Positions 35,656 through 44,335 are shown, numbered from the stretch's first letter. The stretch: 64,000 bases of DNA from Lysobacter soli (GCF_003382285.1 NZ_QTJR01000017.1:1-64000); one strand, 5' to 3'. Notes: generated by a model not told the origin, from the sequence alone. Numbers and translations are program-made.

Positions 35656-36338
35656 TGGCAGCCGACGCGGTGGCATACCCGAAGGCCGTGCTGTTCGACC
35701 TGGACGGCACGCTGCTCGACAGCGCGCCCGACATGGTCGCGGCGATCGACGCGATGCGTGCCGCGCGCGGCCAGCCGCCGATGCCGCTGGAACAACTGCG
35801 TCCGCACGTCTCGAAGGGCGCACGCGCCATGGTCGCGGCGGCCTTCCCCGACGTTCCCGACGATGAACGCGAGCGCTGGATTCCCGAATTCCTCGACTGC
35901 TACCAGCGTGCGCTGGGCCACCACGGCACGCTGTTCGAGGGTGTCGACGCGATGCTCGAAGCGCTGGAAAACGCCGGCTGCACATGGGGCATCGTCACCA
36001 ACAAGCCCGAGTATCTCGCGCGCCAGCTGATGCCCGTACTGGGCTGGGAGCAGCGCTGCGCGGTGCTGATCGGCGGCGACACGCTGAGCGCGCGCAAACC
36101 CGATCCGCTACCGCTGATCGTCGCGGCCGAGCGCATCGGCGTGGCGGCGGAGCAGTGCGTTTACGTCGGCGACGACGAGCGCGACATCATCGCCGCGCGC
36201 GCCGCGGGCATGCCGTCGGTGGTCGCGCTGTGGGGGTATCGCCTCGACGAGGACAACCCGATCGCCTGGCAGGGCGACGTCATGATCGACGTGCCGTCGC
36301 AACTGATCGCCGCCGACGCGTGGCCGGGCACGCGATGA
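35655..36338 (+). CDS. gph: HAD-IA phosphatase (annotated phosphoglycolate phosphatase; possible MupP)
   Basis: A 227-residue haloacid-dehalogenase phosphatase. Motif I is LFDLDGTLLDSAPDM (nucleophile Asp), motif II the Thr of IVTNKP, motif III KPDP, and motif IV GDDERD. In Xanthomonas this gene after ubiG is called gph. In Pseudomonas the equivalent gene downstream of ubiG is mupP, the MurNAc-6-phosphate phosphatase of murein recycling. The synteny makes that role a real alternative, and sequence alone does not decide. It overlaps the next gene by four bases (ATGA). Confidence 0.88.
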   Translation: MAADAVAYPKAVLFDLDGTLLDSAPDMVAAIDAMRAARGQPPMPLEQLRPHVSKGARAMVAAAFPDVPDDERERWIPEFLDCYQRALGHHGTLFEGVDAMLEALENAGCTWGIVTNKPEYLARQLMPVLGWEQRCAVLIGGDTLSARKPDPLPLIVAAERIGVAAEQCVYVGDDERDIIAARAAGMPSVVALWGYRLDEDNPIAWQGDVMIDVPSQLIAADAWPGTR

Positions 36339-37045
36339 GCGATGCCGCACCCTCGCGCGACGAAGCGCTCGACAGCTTCCTCGACAAGTGGCGCGCGCGC
36401 TGGCCGGAATGGGCCGTCGCGCAGGCGTTCGTACGTCCTGAGCAGCGTGAGGTCGCGCTCGCATGGGCAGCCCTGCAGCAGGAACTGACCGATGCCGCCT
36501 GGGGCGGCAGCGATGCACGCCCGGGCGAGGCGAAGCTCGCGTGGTGGATGGAAGAACTGCAGGGCTGGTCGCGCGGCATTCGCCGTCACCCGATCGGCCT
36601 GGCCTTGCAGAAGCTTCCGGTGCCATGGACCACGCTGGGCGCGGCCATTCCGTCGCTGCGCGAGAGCCGCGAACGCCCGCGCGATCGCGACGAGGCCTTC
36701 GCCGCGCTCGCACCGTTCGCGCAGGCGGTGGCGGACATCGAGACGGCGTTGTTCGATGCGACGTCAACTAGCGTCTCGGTCGTCCAGGCCGGGCTGCTCC
36801 AGGCGCGGCTCGCACATACGAATGAGGCGGCGGTGCCGATGAGCGTGATCGCCCGGGCGGGCGAGGGCGCTACGACGCACGCCTGGGCCGCCGAGTTGCT
36901 CGCGCACTGGCCGCGTGGCGATGCCGGCCGACCGCGCCGGGTATGGAACGCGCTCGCGCGGCAGCGCCTGCGACGCGGCGATGCCTCCCAGCCTTTGCCG
37001 CCCTGGTCGGCGCTGTGGACCGCCTGGCGCGGGGCGCGTGCGTGA
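36335..37045 (+). CDS. Squalene/phytoene-synthase-like protein
   Basis: A 236-residue protein. The segment KLAWWMEELQGWSRG followed by HPIGLALQKLPVPW resembles the trans-isoprenyl diphosphate synthase, head-to-head type. It is much shorter than true squalene synthases, and I do not see the paired DxxxD motifs, so enzymatic function is doubtful. It is the last gene of the amidohydrolase-ubiG-gph set, with a 4-base overlap to gph. Similar short proteins after gph occur in relatives. Function unknown. Confidence 0.65.
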   Translation: MSDAAPSRDEALDSFLDKWRARWPEWAVAQAFVRPEQREVALAWAALQQELTDAAWGGSDARPGEAKLAWWMEELQGWSRGIRRHPIGLALQKLPVPWTTLGAAIPSLRESRERPRDRDEAFAALAPFAQAVADIETALFDATSTSVSVVQAGLLQARLAHTNEAAVPMSVIARAGEGATTHAWAAELLAHWPRGDAGRPRRVWNALARQRLRRGDASQPLPPWSALWTAWRGARA

Positions 37046-37141
37046 ACGCCATGTCGGGGCTATCGCCGCGATAGGCGCGGCGGCGCCTCGAAACTGACTG
37101 TTGCAACCTGTCCGGCCGACCGTCCGGATGCGGCCGCTACA

Positions 37142-38119
37142 ATGGCCCGGCTTGCGCTCCCCCGCGCCAACCCCACTTCGTCCGCCGTGACCACGACTTC
37201 CACCACTCCGCGCCGTCTTCCCGATGTCGCCTTCGACGCCGCCGCCGCGGCGCGACCGCTCGACTGGGTCGGCATGTCCAACATCGCCCTGCCGCTCCGC
37301 GTGGCCGGGCCCGATGGCGAGGCGATCACCGTCGCCGCCTCGGTCGACGTCAGCGTCGACCTGAAGGACGCCAACGCCCGCGGCATCCACATGTCGCGCA
37401 TGTACCTGCAACTGCAGAACGCCTTCGCCAGCGAGACCGTGACGCCCGCCGGCCTGCGCCGCGTGCTGCAGACGCTGGTGGAGAAGCAGGGCGGGATTTC
37501 CACCTCTGCCCGCCTCGTGCTGCGCTACGAACAACTGCTGCTGCGCCGCGCGCTCGCCAGCGACAACGCCGGGTGGAAGCGCTATCCGGTCGAGATCGAC
37601 GCGACCCTGCGCGACGGCCACCTGCACCTGGCATTGGCGTTTTCGGTCGAATACTCCAGCACCTGCCCGGCCTCGGCGGCGCTCTCGCGCCAGCTCAACG
37701 CCGAACGCTTCGCCGAGGATTTCGCCGCCGCGCGCCCGCTGTCGGCGGCGGTGGTGAGCGAATGGCTCGCGTCCGAGCGCGGCCTTGCCGCGACGCCCCA
37801 CGCCCAGCGCAGCCGCGCCGACGTGCGCGTCGAGCTGCGCCCGGCCTTCGACGAAGTGCCGCTGGCGGCCTTGATCGACGCCCTCGAAACCGCACTCGCC
37901 ACGCCGGTGCAGACGGCGGTCAAGCGCGAGGACGAGCAGGCCTTCGCGCGTCTCAACGCCGAGAACCTGATGTTCTGCGAGGACGCCGCCCGTCGCGTCG
38001 CTGCCGTCCTGTCGGCCGATGCACGCATCGAGCGCTTCGACGCCCAGGTCTCGCATTTCGAAAGCCTTCACGCCCACGACGCCGTGGCGCGGGTGACCGG
38101 GCAGGGCGCCAGCGCCTGA
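37142..38119 (+). CDS. folE2: GTP cyclohydrolase FolE2 (type IB)
   Basis: A 325-residue enzyme that converts GTP to dihydroneopterin triphosphate, the first step of folate (and possibly queuosine) synthesis. Type IB enzymes are metal-promiscuous and replace zinc-dependent FolE when zinc is scarce. Visible are WVGMSNIALPLRV, the GIHMSRMYL segment and the catalytic Cys C175 in SSTCPASAALS. The start at ATG 37142 has a poor ribosome site. GTG 37187 is an alternative, and TACAAT overlapping the ATG could then act as -10. No Zur-type palindrome was seen. Confidence 0.92.
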   Translation: MARLALPRANPTSSAVTTTSTTPRRLPDVAFDAAAAARPLDWVGMSNIALPLRVAGPDGEAITVAASVDVSVDLKDANARGIHMSRMYLQLQNAFASETVTPAGLRRVLQTLVEKQGGISTSARLVLRYEQLLLRRALASDNAGWKRYPVEIDATLRDGHLHLALAFSVEYSSTCPASAALSRQLNAERFAEDFAAARPLSAAVVSEWLASERGLAATPHAQRSRADVRVELRPAFDEVPLAALIDALETALATPVQTAVKREDEQAFARLNAENLMFCEDAARRVAAVLSADARIERFDAQVSHFESLHAHDAVARVTGQGASA

Positions 38120-38229
38120 CCTTCCGGGGCACCGCCGGCCCCGGCGGCGCTGCCCTTCGTCGGACGATTCCGCGACCGTCGTCTCATTACGCTATGCTCC
38201 CCGACCTTGCTCGGGGACCTAGACGGGTT

Positions 38230-39954
38230 ATGGGGAAACCCTTTCGTCGGTGGTGGCTGGCCATGATGGCCGCGTTCGGCATGCTGGTGGCGACGTCCGC
38301 GTCGGCGCAGTTCTTCGACGTGTCCCGCCTCGACGACGACCCGGTTCCGCTGGAAGTGCTCTCGGGTCGGCACCAGACCGACTTCGCCAGCGTCGAAGGG
38401 CAGGCCATCCACGAGACCTCTCGACGCCCGCGCTGGTGGCGCCTGACCGCCCGGCAAGCCGTCCAGCCCGCCGATTCGCCGAACCTCGTCCTGCGCTTCC
38501 CGTACCTCAACCGCGTGGAGGTCTGGCGTCCCGGCGACGCGATTCCCCTGCGGCGGGCACTGGTCGGCGCCGATTCCGACCCCGAATTCTCCACGCGCGC
38601 CCTCGTCATTCCGCTTCCGCAGGGGCTGGCGACGGGCGAATCGATCTACCTCCGCGTGACCGCGTTGTCGCCGACCGCCATGTCGGTCGACGTCGAACCA
38701 CTTGCCGCCGTGCACCGGCAGGATCTGCGCCATGTCGCGCTGCGCACCTTCGTGCTGGGTACGCTCGTCGTGCTCGCGCTGCTGGCGGTGGGCTTCTGGG
38801 TGGGTATCGGCGAGCGGACGTACGCGTACCTGTCGCTGACGCTTGCCGCACAGGCGTTCTACCTCGCCTCGGTCGGTGGCGAGGTGCGCGCCGTGCCCTG
38901 GCTCGCGGAGCTGATCGGCGCCGATCCGCGCGTCGGTCGCATGTTCGGCCTGCTGGGCGTGGTCGCCAGCAACAGCTTCGTCGCGCTCTATCTCAACCTG
39001 CCCGAGCGCCACCCGCGCTTCATGCGCGTGCTGCACGGCTGCAACGCCGCGCTGCTGGTGTTGCTGCTGGCCAACCTCGGTACCGTCGCGAACTGGCTGC
39101 CGTGGGTGGCGAATTCGGTCTTCCTGGTGTCGGCCGTGACCACCTTCGCCGCCAGCGTGGTCGCTGCCTGGGAACGTCAGCGCGAGGCGTACTTCATGGC
39201 GCTCTCGTGGGCGCCGATGATCGTGCTCGTGCTGCTTCGACTCGGCGAACTGCTCGGCGGCTGGCGCAATCCCGAGTGGATGGAATACGCGTTCCCGATC
39301 GGCCTTGCGATGGGCGGCCTCGTGCTCACCATCGGCCTGACCGACCACATGCACCAGATGCGTCGCGACCGCGATCATGCGAGTCGCCTGGCGACCTACG
39401 ACGCGCTGACGGGAGCGCTTACGCGTTCGGCGATCAACGAACGGCTGGAAGCGCTCGCCGAGGCGGCGCACCGCGGACGCCGGCCCCTGTCGGTGGTGTT
39501 CTTCGATATCGACTTCTTCAAGCGCATCAACGACGCGCACGGCCATCGCGTGGGCGACCAGACGCTGCGGATCGTCGCGCTGCGAACGCGCAACCGACTG
39601 CGCACGTACGACCTGTTCGGACGTTACGGTGGCGACGAGGTCCTCGTCGTCCTGCCCGACACGCAGCTTCGCGAAGCGCTGTGCGTGGCCGAGAACCTGC
39701 GCGCCGCGGTGAACTGCCGGCCGCTGTCCATCGAGAACCGCCTGTTCAACACGACGCTGAGCCTGGGCGTGGCCGAACTGCACTACGGCGAGACGGTCGA
39801 GAAACTGCTCGAACGCGCCGACGCGGCGCTCTACGCGAGCAAGGCTGCCGGACGCGACCGCGTGACCGGCTACACAGCGTCGCGACTGCGCACGACCGCT
39901 GCCACGCCGGTGTCGAATACCGCGAACTCGCATGGGACGAGCACGGTGACGTGA
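38230..39954 (+). CDS. Membrane-bound diguanylate cyclase (7TMR-DISM type)
   Basis: A 574-residue protein with a signal peptide (about 1-27, ending SASA) and a periplasmic 7TMR-DISM extracellular domain (about 30-165). A run of seven hydrophobic helices (about 175-375) precedes a cytoplasmic GGDEF domain (about 395-555). The active site is G467-G-D-E-V471, an accepted functional variant. The product-inhibition I-site R458-x-x-D461 is present. FFDIDFFKRIND supplies the metal Asp. It should make c-di-GMP in response to a periplasmic ligand. This contrasts with the inactive FimX-like receptor at 29.3-31.4 kb. Confidence 0.9.
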   Translation: MGKPFRRWWLAMMAAFGMLVATSASAQFFDVSRLDDDPVPLEVLSGRHQTDFASVEGQAIHETSRRPRWWRLTARQAVQPADSPNLVLRFPYLNRVEVWRPGDAIPLRRALVGADSDPEFSTRALVIPLPQGLATGESIYLRVTALSPTAMSVDVEPLAAVHRQDLRHVALRTFVLGTLVVLALLAVGFWVGIGERTYAYLSLTLAAQAFYLASVGGEVRAVPWLAELIGADPRVGRMFGLLGVVASNSFVALYLNLPERHPRFMRVLHGCNAALLVLLLANLGTVANWLPWVANSVFLVSAVTTFAASVVAAWERQREAYFMALSWAPMIVLVLLRLGELLGGWRNPEWMEYAFPIGLAMGGLVLTIGLTDHMHQMRRDRDHASRLATYDALTGALTRSAINERLEALAEAAHRGRRPLSVVFFDIDFFKRINDAHGHRVGDQTLRIVALRTRNRLRTYDLFGRYGGDEVLVVLPDTQLREALCVAENLRAAVNCRPLSIENRLFNTTLSLGVAELHYGETVEKLLERADAALYASKAAGRDRVTGYTASRLRTTAATPVSNTANSHGTSTVT

Positions 39955-40004
39955 GGCCGGCCTGCGAGGCGTCGCGTGTTGACGGCAGGCGTCGCATTTG
40001 GCTC

Positions 40005-40030
40005 GTCATTCCCGCGAAAGCGGGAATCCA
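40005..40030 (+). repeat. REP-like palindromic element
   Basis: GTCATT-CCCGCGAAAGCGGG-AATCCA, the clearest copy of the family in this window, with a 6-bp CCCGCG/CGCGGG-type stem and the GTCAT and ATCCA flanks. Confidence 0.8.
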
Positions 40031-40121
40031 TGGACGTTCGATGCCGCGACGCGTGATGGAAAGCACGAGCGCCCGGTCAGTGACAGCGTTGCGACGTCCA
40101 CACTCCGCCGACCCTCACCCC

Positions 40122-40148
40122 AACCCCTCTCCCGGTGGGAGAGGGGTT
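40122..40148 (+). repeat. Palindromic hairpin element
   Basis: AACCCCTCTCCC (40122-40133), loop GGT, GGGAGAGGGGTT (40137-40148): a perfect 12-bp inverted repeat preceded by CCTCACCCC. Weaker relatives occur at 33481 and 63539. No T-run follows directly, so it reads as an interspersed repeat and not a standard terminator. Confidence 0.6.
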
Positions 40149-40173
40149 CACCCGCGGCGCACGCTAAGTAGAA

Positions 40174-40250
40174 CGCGCCACAGGGGTGAACAACGGTCGC
40201 CTACTGCGTGCGCTCCAGAACCAGCAACGGATCGACACGCACATCGAACC
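40174..40250 (-). pseudogene. Fragment duplicating the 3' end of the M23 peptidase gene
   Basis: These 77 bases match 40296-40372 at 69 positions, offset by 122 bases. On the minus strand they encode the same C-terminal peptide, FDVRVDPLLVLERTQ and stop, as the intact gene, plus 28 bases beyond the stop. There is no start or catalytic part. A local tandem duplication followed by decay is the simplest reading. Confidence 0.8.
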
Positions 40251-40322
40251 GCGCCGCGATGCACTGCAGTTGCCGCTGAAAAGAACGCGCCGCAGCGCGC
40301 CACAGAGGTGAACAACTGGCTC

Positions 40323-41198
40323 TTACTGCGTGCGTTCCAGAACGAGCAACGGATCGACCCGCACATCGAACCAGTTCATCCCCCAATGCAGATGCGGCCC
40401 CGTCGCACGACCCGTCGCGCCGACCGCGCCAATCACCTGGCCCTGCTGCACGCGATCGCCCACCTTCACGTCGATGCGCGACAGGTGCAGGAAATTCGAA
40501 CTCACGCCATGGCCGTGGTCGAGCAGTAGCGTGCCGCCGGTCAGGTAGAGATCCGGCGCGGCGAATGTGACCACGCCCGACGCCGGTGCCAGCACCGGCG
40601 TGCCCGTCGGCGCGGCGATATCCATGCCCGAGTGCGGCGATTTCGGCGTGCCGTTGTAGACGCGCTGGTTGCCGAAGCGCCCGCTGATTCGGCCCTTCAC
40701 CGGCCAGACGAAAGCCTGCGCGAAGTCGGCGCGATCGTCATCGCGTGCACGCGCGGCGGTGACCTGCGCCTGTTCGCGCTCGATGCGTGCGGCGATGTCC
40801 GGCGGCGGTTCGACCGTCTTCGGCGGCACGCCGCGGACGTTCTCGACCGGCCAGTCGCGCGGCGTCACGACGATGCGCGCCGTCTGCGTGCGGCCATCTG
40901 CGGTGGTGACATCGACGCTGACCGGACCGGCTTCGTCGCGGCCGATGCCGAACACGACCGTGCCGTAATTCGTCGGGCGCAGCACGCGCGTGCCGTATCG
41001 CACGGTCGCATTGGCCGGTACCTTGCCCAGCACGAGCGCGCCCTGCTGCACGGACGTCGGGAACACCACGCGAGTATCGACGCTCGACGTCGCGGACGCC
41101 TGCGCAACGCTGGGTACGACGGGCGCCACCGGTGCGGCCGAACAACCCGCCGACGCCATCGCCAGCAGCGACAGCGCGACGCCTTTCGCAAACCTCAT
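40323..41198 (-). CDS. M23-family metallopeptidase, lipoprotein
   Basis: A 291-residue putative lipoprotein (signal ends MASAGC, Cys19). An N-terminal beta-rich region (about 40-165) is followed by a LytM/M23 zinc peptidase domain with HxxxD in SPHSGMDIAAP and HLHW near the C terminus (ATGPHLHWGMNWF). Both metal motifs are intact, so it is probably an active murein endopeptidase. The start overlaps the dihydroorotase-type gene by four bases (ATGA). Its 3' end is duplicated just downstream. Confidence 0.9.
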   Translation of the reverse strand: MRFAKGVALSLLAMASAGCSAAPVAPVVPSVAQASATSSVDTRVVFPTSVQQGALVLGKVPANATVRYGTRVLRPTNYGTVVFGIGRDEAGPVSVDVTTADGRTQTARIVVTPRDWPVENVRGVPPKTVEPPPDIAARIEREQAQVTAARARDDDRADFAQAFVWPVKGRISGRFGNQRVYNGTPKSPHSGMDIAAPTGTPVLAPASGVVTFAAPDLYLTGGTLLLDHGHGVSSNFLHLSRIDVKVGDRVQQGQVIGAVGATGRATGPHLHWGMNWFDVRVDPLLVLERTQ

Positions 41199-42541
41199 CG
41201 ATCGAACGCCAGACGCTCGCCGCGCGGTTGGCCGACCAGCTGGCGGCCGTCCCACGCGAGTTCGCCATTGACCCAGGTCGAGGCGATGCGCGAACGGAAC
41301 GTGGTGCCTTCGAACGGCGACCAGCCGCATTTGGAGAGCACGTCCTCGCGCTGCACGGTGAACGGCGTATCGTCGATCAGCACCAGGTCGGCGGCGTAGC
41401 CTTCGCGCAGGAAGCCGCGGCCCTTCACGTCGAACAGCTGCGCGGGTGCGTGCGCGAACTTCTGCACGACCTGCGACGTGGTGAGACGTCCCTCGTGCAC
41501 GAGTTCAAGCGCGGCAACCAGCGCGTACTGCACCAGCGGCAGGCCACTGGGCGCGCCAGTGTAGAGACGTGCCTTTTCTTCCAGCGTGTGCGGCGCGTGG
41601 TCGGTGGCGAGCACGTCGATCACGTCGTCGGTCAACGCCTGGATCAGCGCTTCGCGATCGCTCGCGTCCTTGATCGCCGGGTTGCACTTGATCAGGTTGC
41701 CCAGGCGCGCGTAGTCGGCGCGGTCGAAACGCAGGAAGTGGATGCAGGTTTCGGCGGTGATGCGCTTGCGGCTGCCATCGGCGCGGATCAGCGGTCCCTT
41801 TTCGAACAGCGCCAGCTCGTCGGCCGTGCTGATGTGCAGCACGTGCAGGCGCGTGTCGTGCTTGCGCGCGAGCGACAGCGCGAGCTGCGTCGACTTCATG
41901 CACGCTTCGCGCGAGCGGATGTCCGGATGGCACGCGGCCGGGATGTCGTCGCCGTACTTCGCCTTGTAGCGGGCGAGTTCGGCATCGATCATCGGCGTGT
42001 CTTCGCAGTGCGTGATGATCGGCGTGGGTGCGTCGCGGAAGATGCTGTCGAGGATTTCCGGGTTGTCGACCAGCATGTTGCCGGTGGACGCGCCCATGAA
42101 CACCTTGATGCCCGGCGCGGCGAGCGGATCCAGCGACTGGATGGCGGCCAGGTTGTCGTTGCTGGCGCCCATGTAGAAGCCGTAGTTGCCCCATGCGCGG
42201 CCTTCGGCGCGGCGGTATTTGTTCTCCAGCGCCTCGGCGTCGAGCGTGGGCGGATTGGTGTTGGGCATGTCCATGAAGGACGTCAGCCCGCCGGCCACCG
42301 CGGCGGCCGATTCGGTCGCGATGTCGGCCTTGTATTCCATGCCGGGTTCGCGGAAGTGCACCTGGTCGTCGATCATGCCCGGCAGCAGGCGGCGGCCGCC
42401 GGCGTCGATCACCGACTCGTTCGCGCGCGCCGACAGTCCTGTGCCGATCTGGGCGATACGCCCGTCCTCGAACCGCAGGTCGCCGTCGAATTCACGGCCT
42501 TCGTTGACCAGGCGGGCGTTGACGATCAGTGTCGATGGCAT
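41195..42541 (-). CDS. pyrC: Dihydroorotase (class I-like)
   Basis: A 448-residue amidohydrolase of the dihydroorotase family, which cyclises carbamoyl-aspartate to dihydroorotate. Motifs are [10 protein letters not shown] (residues about 59-68), a Lys in IKVFMGAS that would be carboxylated, His in ITHCED and LHVLHIS, and the catalytic Asp in ATDHAPHT. The first His of the usual HxH is Gln (QVH), which I believe is shared with the xanthomonad/Bacteroidetes subgroup. The start overlaps yidD by 16 bases and the end overlaps the M23 gene by four. Confidence 0.88.
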   Translation of the reverse strand: MPSTLIVNARLVNEGREFDGDLRFEDGRIAQIGTGLSARANESVIDAGGRRLLPGMIDDQVHFREPGMEYKADIATESAAAVAGGLTSFMDMPNTNPPTLDAEALENKYRRAEGRAWGNYGFYMGASNDNLAAIQSLDPLAAPGIKVFMGASTGNMLVDNPEILDSIFRDAPTPIITHCEDTPMIDAELARYKAKYGDDIPAACHPDIRSREACMKSTQLALSLARKHDTRLHVLHISTADELALFEKGPLIRADGSRKRITAETCIHFLRFDRADYARLGNLIKCNPAIKDASDREALIQALTDDVIDVLATDHAPHTLEEKARLYTGAPSGLPLVQYALVAALELVHEGRLTTSQVVQKFAHAPAQLFDVKGRGFLREGYAADLVLIDDTPFTVQREDVLSKCGWSPFEGTTFRSRIASTWVNGELAWDGRQLVGQPRGERLAFDR

Positions 42542-42774
42542 GTGGGTTTCCCGGAGGTTGGTTCCGGCACGGGATCGATCCCGCCCGGGTGAAGCGGATG
42601 GCAACGCAGGATGCGCCGCAGCGCCAGCCAGCTGCCCTTGAACGCGCCGAAACGGGCGATGGCCTGCATGGCGTATTCCGAGCACGTCGGATGGAAACGG
42701 CAGCGCGGGCCAAGCAGCGGACTGATCCAGCGCTTGTAGCCTCGCAGAAGGACGATGAGCAGACGGTCGATCAC
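42526..42774 (-). CDS. yidD: Membrane protein insertion efficiency factor YidD
   Basis: An 82-residue protein with the three conserved Cys-containing blocks of Yid[25 protein letters not shown], then [13 protein letters not shown]. YidD assists YidC-dependent insertion at the inner membrane. In many bacteria the gene lies between rnpA and yidC. Here it stands alone at the head of a dihydroorotase-M23 operon and overlaps the dihydroorotase start by 16 bases. Confidence 0.94.
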   Translation of the reverse strand: MIDRLLIVLLRGYKRWISPLLGPRCRFHPTCSEYAMQAIARFGAFKGSWLALRRILRCHPLHPGGIDPVPEPTSGKPTCHRH

Positions 42775-42809
42775 GGTTCCTTAATGCGGACAGGCATCTG
42801 AATATGCGG

Positions 42810-42838
42810 TTGCCGCAGGTGCCGGGGCAGGGTATAAC
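42810..42838 (+). promoter_or_regulatory. Candidate sigma-70 promoter of the dksA-like gene
   Basis: TTGCCG (42810-42815), 17-base spacer, TATAAC (42833-42838). It lies about 210 bases upstream of the start, in the 277-base gap divergent from yidD, and leaves a long untranslated leader in which I see no known riboswitch. Confidence 0.5.
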
Positions 42839-43051
42839 AGCGCGCTTTCCCGTCACAAGGCTCCAGTTTTCGGTCGATCTCCGGGTCGTCCGACCTTCGC
42901 GGAAACCAGCACGATCGAGGCTCCGCGGACGGTGTCCGGCACATGCATGCGATGTCATGCTGCGCGGACACGAAGTGGGGCATGCTGTGCTCCACACCGC
43001 CTTCGGACCCGTCGTCCGGAGGTCCTCAGGGATCAGAAGGACACGTCGCTC

Positions 43052-44155
43052 GTGGCAGTGAAAAAAACCGCGAAGAAGGCCGCCAAGGCCGTCAAGAAGA
43101 CCGTCAAGCCGGCCGCCAAGAAGGCCGCGTCCAGCAAACCCGCAGCGAAGAAGACCGCGGTGAAGAAGCCGGTCGCGAAGAAGGCTGCGCCCGCCAAGAA
43201 GCCGGTGGCCAAGAAGGCCGCTCCGGCAAAGAAGACTCCCGCCACCAAGCCGGTCGCCAAGAAGGCTGCGGCGGCGAAGAAGGCGCCGGCCAAGCCGGTC
43301 GCCAGCACGAAGAAGCCCGTCGTCGCCAAGAAGGCGGCGCCGGCACCCAAGCCGGTCGCCAAGCAGGCTCCGGCGCCCGCCAAGAAGGCCGCTCCCCCGG
43401 TGAAGTCCACGCCGGCGAAGGCCGCCCCCCAGGAAGGCAAGCCCACGGCTGCGAAGCCGGAGAGCAAGCCCGTCGTCAAGAAACCCGCAGCAGCGCGCCC
43501 GGCCGTCGAATCCCCGACGGCGAAACCGGTCGCCAGCAAGCCAGAAGTCGCAAAGAATCCAGTGACGCAACCCGTATCCAACAAGGCGCCTGCAACCAAA
43601 GCGGCGGCCGCAAGCAATCCCGCGACCAAGACCGCTCCGCGCCCGGCCGGCAAGGTGGCCGTGGCCGTTGTCGCAAAGCCGCAGGCTCCCGCGCCGAAAG
43701 GCAAGGTCAAAGTCGTGCCGTACCAGACAGATGAGGCCACTGGCCGCCCGATCGTCCCGCAGGGCTACAAGCCCACGGTCGACGAGGAATACATGAACCC
43801 GCTCCAGCTCGAGTACTTCCGCCAGCGCCTGCTGGGCTGGCGTACCGACCTGGTCGAGGAATCCAAGCAGACCATCGAGAACCTCAAGGACGAAGTCCGC
43901 GACGTCGGCGACGAAGCCGAGCGCGCCACCCGCGAGACCGAAAACTCGCTGGAACTGCGCACCCGCGACCGCTACCGCAAGCTGATCAGCAAGATCGACA
44001 GCACGCTCAAGCGCGTGGACTCGGGCGATTACGGTTACTGCGTCGACACAGGCGAGGAAATCGGCCTGGAGCGCCTGGAAGCGCGCCTCACCGCCGAGCG
44101 CACCATCGACGCGCAGGAGCGCTGGGAACACCTGCAGAAGCAGATGGGCGACTGA
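43052..44155 (+). CDS. DksA/TraR-family protein with long histone H1-like Lys/Ala-rich N-terminal region
   Basis: A 367-residue fusion. Residues 1 to about 225 are Lys/Ala/Pro repeats (KKPVAKKAAPAKK type) like histone H1 or AlgP tails and should bind DNA or RNA non-specifically. Residues about 250-367 form a DksA domain: coiled coil with the tip motif DVGDEA (DxxDxA, contacts the polymerase secondary channel) and a degenerate zinc finger. Only C330 of the four Cys survives (YGYCVDTGEE, then TAERTIDAQE). The start GTG 43052 follows AAGGA by ten bases; GTG 43058 is possible. DksA proteins bind RNA polymerase through the secondary channel and tune the stringent response. Confidence 0.88.
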   Translation: MAVKKTAKKAAKAVKKTVKPAAKKAASSKPAAKKTAVKKPVAKKAAPAKKPVAKKAAPAKKTPATKPVAKKAAAAKKAPAKPVASTKKPVVAKKAAPAPKPVAKQAPAPAKKAAPPVKSTPAKAAPQEGKPTAAKPESKPVVKKPAAARPAVESPTAKPVASKPEVAKNPVTQPVSNKAPATKAAAASNPATKTAPRPAGKVAVAVVAKPQAPAPKGKVKVVPYQTDEATGRPIVPQGYKPTVDEEYMNPLQLEYFRQRLLGWRTDLVEESKQTIENLKDEVRDVGDEAERATRETENSLELRTRDRYRKLISKIDSTLKRVDSGDYGYCVDTGEEIGLERLEARLTAERTIDAQERWEHLQKQMGD

Positions 44156-44188
44156 TCCACCGCTCCCCGCTTCGATGCGACACGAAAG

Positions 44189-44216
44189 ACCCGGCTTCGC
44201 GCCGGGTTTTTCTTTT
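44189..44216 (+). terminator. Intrinsic terminator of the dksA-like gene
   Basis: ACCCGGC (44189-44195), loop TTCGC, GCCGGGT (44201-44207), then TTTTCTTTT. It lies 33 bases after the stop codon. Confidence 0.93.
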
Positions 44217-44335
44217 CCACCCGCCGGTTCGAACTGCCGGATCGAAGCGGCGATGCGGCCCGATCCGGTCCATCCGCCAGCGTCGCGCGCGATGCATGCT
44301 GGCCGCCGTCATCACGCCGCCTTCCGGAGCCCGCC

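Larger units (their letters stand above)
39955..40322. other. Repeat-rich intergenic region
   Basis: This 368-base gap between the convergent diguanylate cyclase and M23 peptidase genes holds a REP-like element (40005), a 12-bp perfect hairpin of the CCCCTCTCCC/GGGAGAGGGG type (40122-40148), and a partial copy of the 3' end of the M23 gene (40174-40250). No intact gene is seen. Confidence 0.8.

Noticed and set aside
37138-37143. TACAAT as -10 box of folE2
   Set aside because: No acceptable -35 box 16-18 bases upstream. It would also remove the ATG start from the transcript, so it was kept only as a remark.
36764-39933. Two long minus-strand frames opposite folE2 and the diguanylate cyclase
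   Set aside because: Shadows of well-supported plus-strand genes; Arg/His/Gly-rich translations without motifs.
42932-43051. Upstream extension of the DksA-like reading frame by 40 codons
   Set aside because: The extension is Cys/Arg-rich and unlike the tail; the GTG at 43052 has a ribosome site.
43033-43740. Minus-strand frame coding a hydrophobic Ala/Gly/Phe-rich protein
   Set aside because: It is the reverse complement of the AAG/GCC-rich Lys/Ala tail of the DksA-like gene; no start signal and no real membrane pattern.
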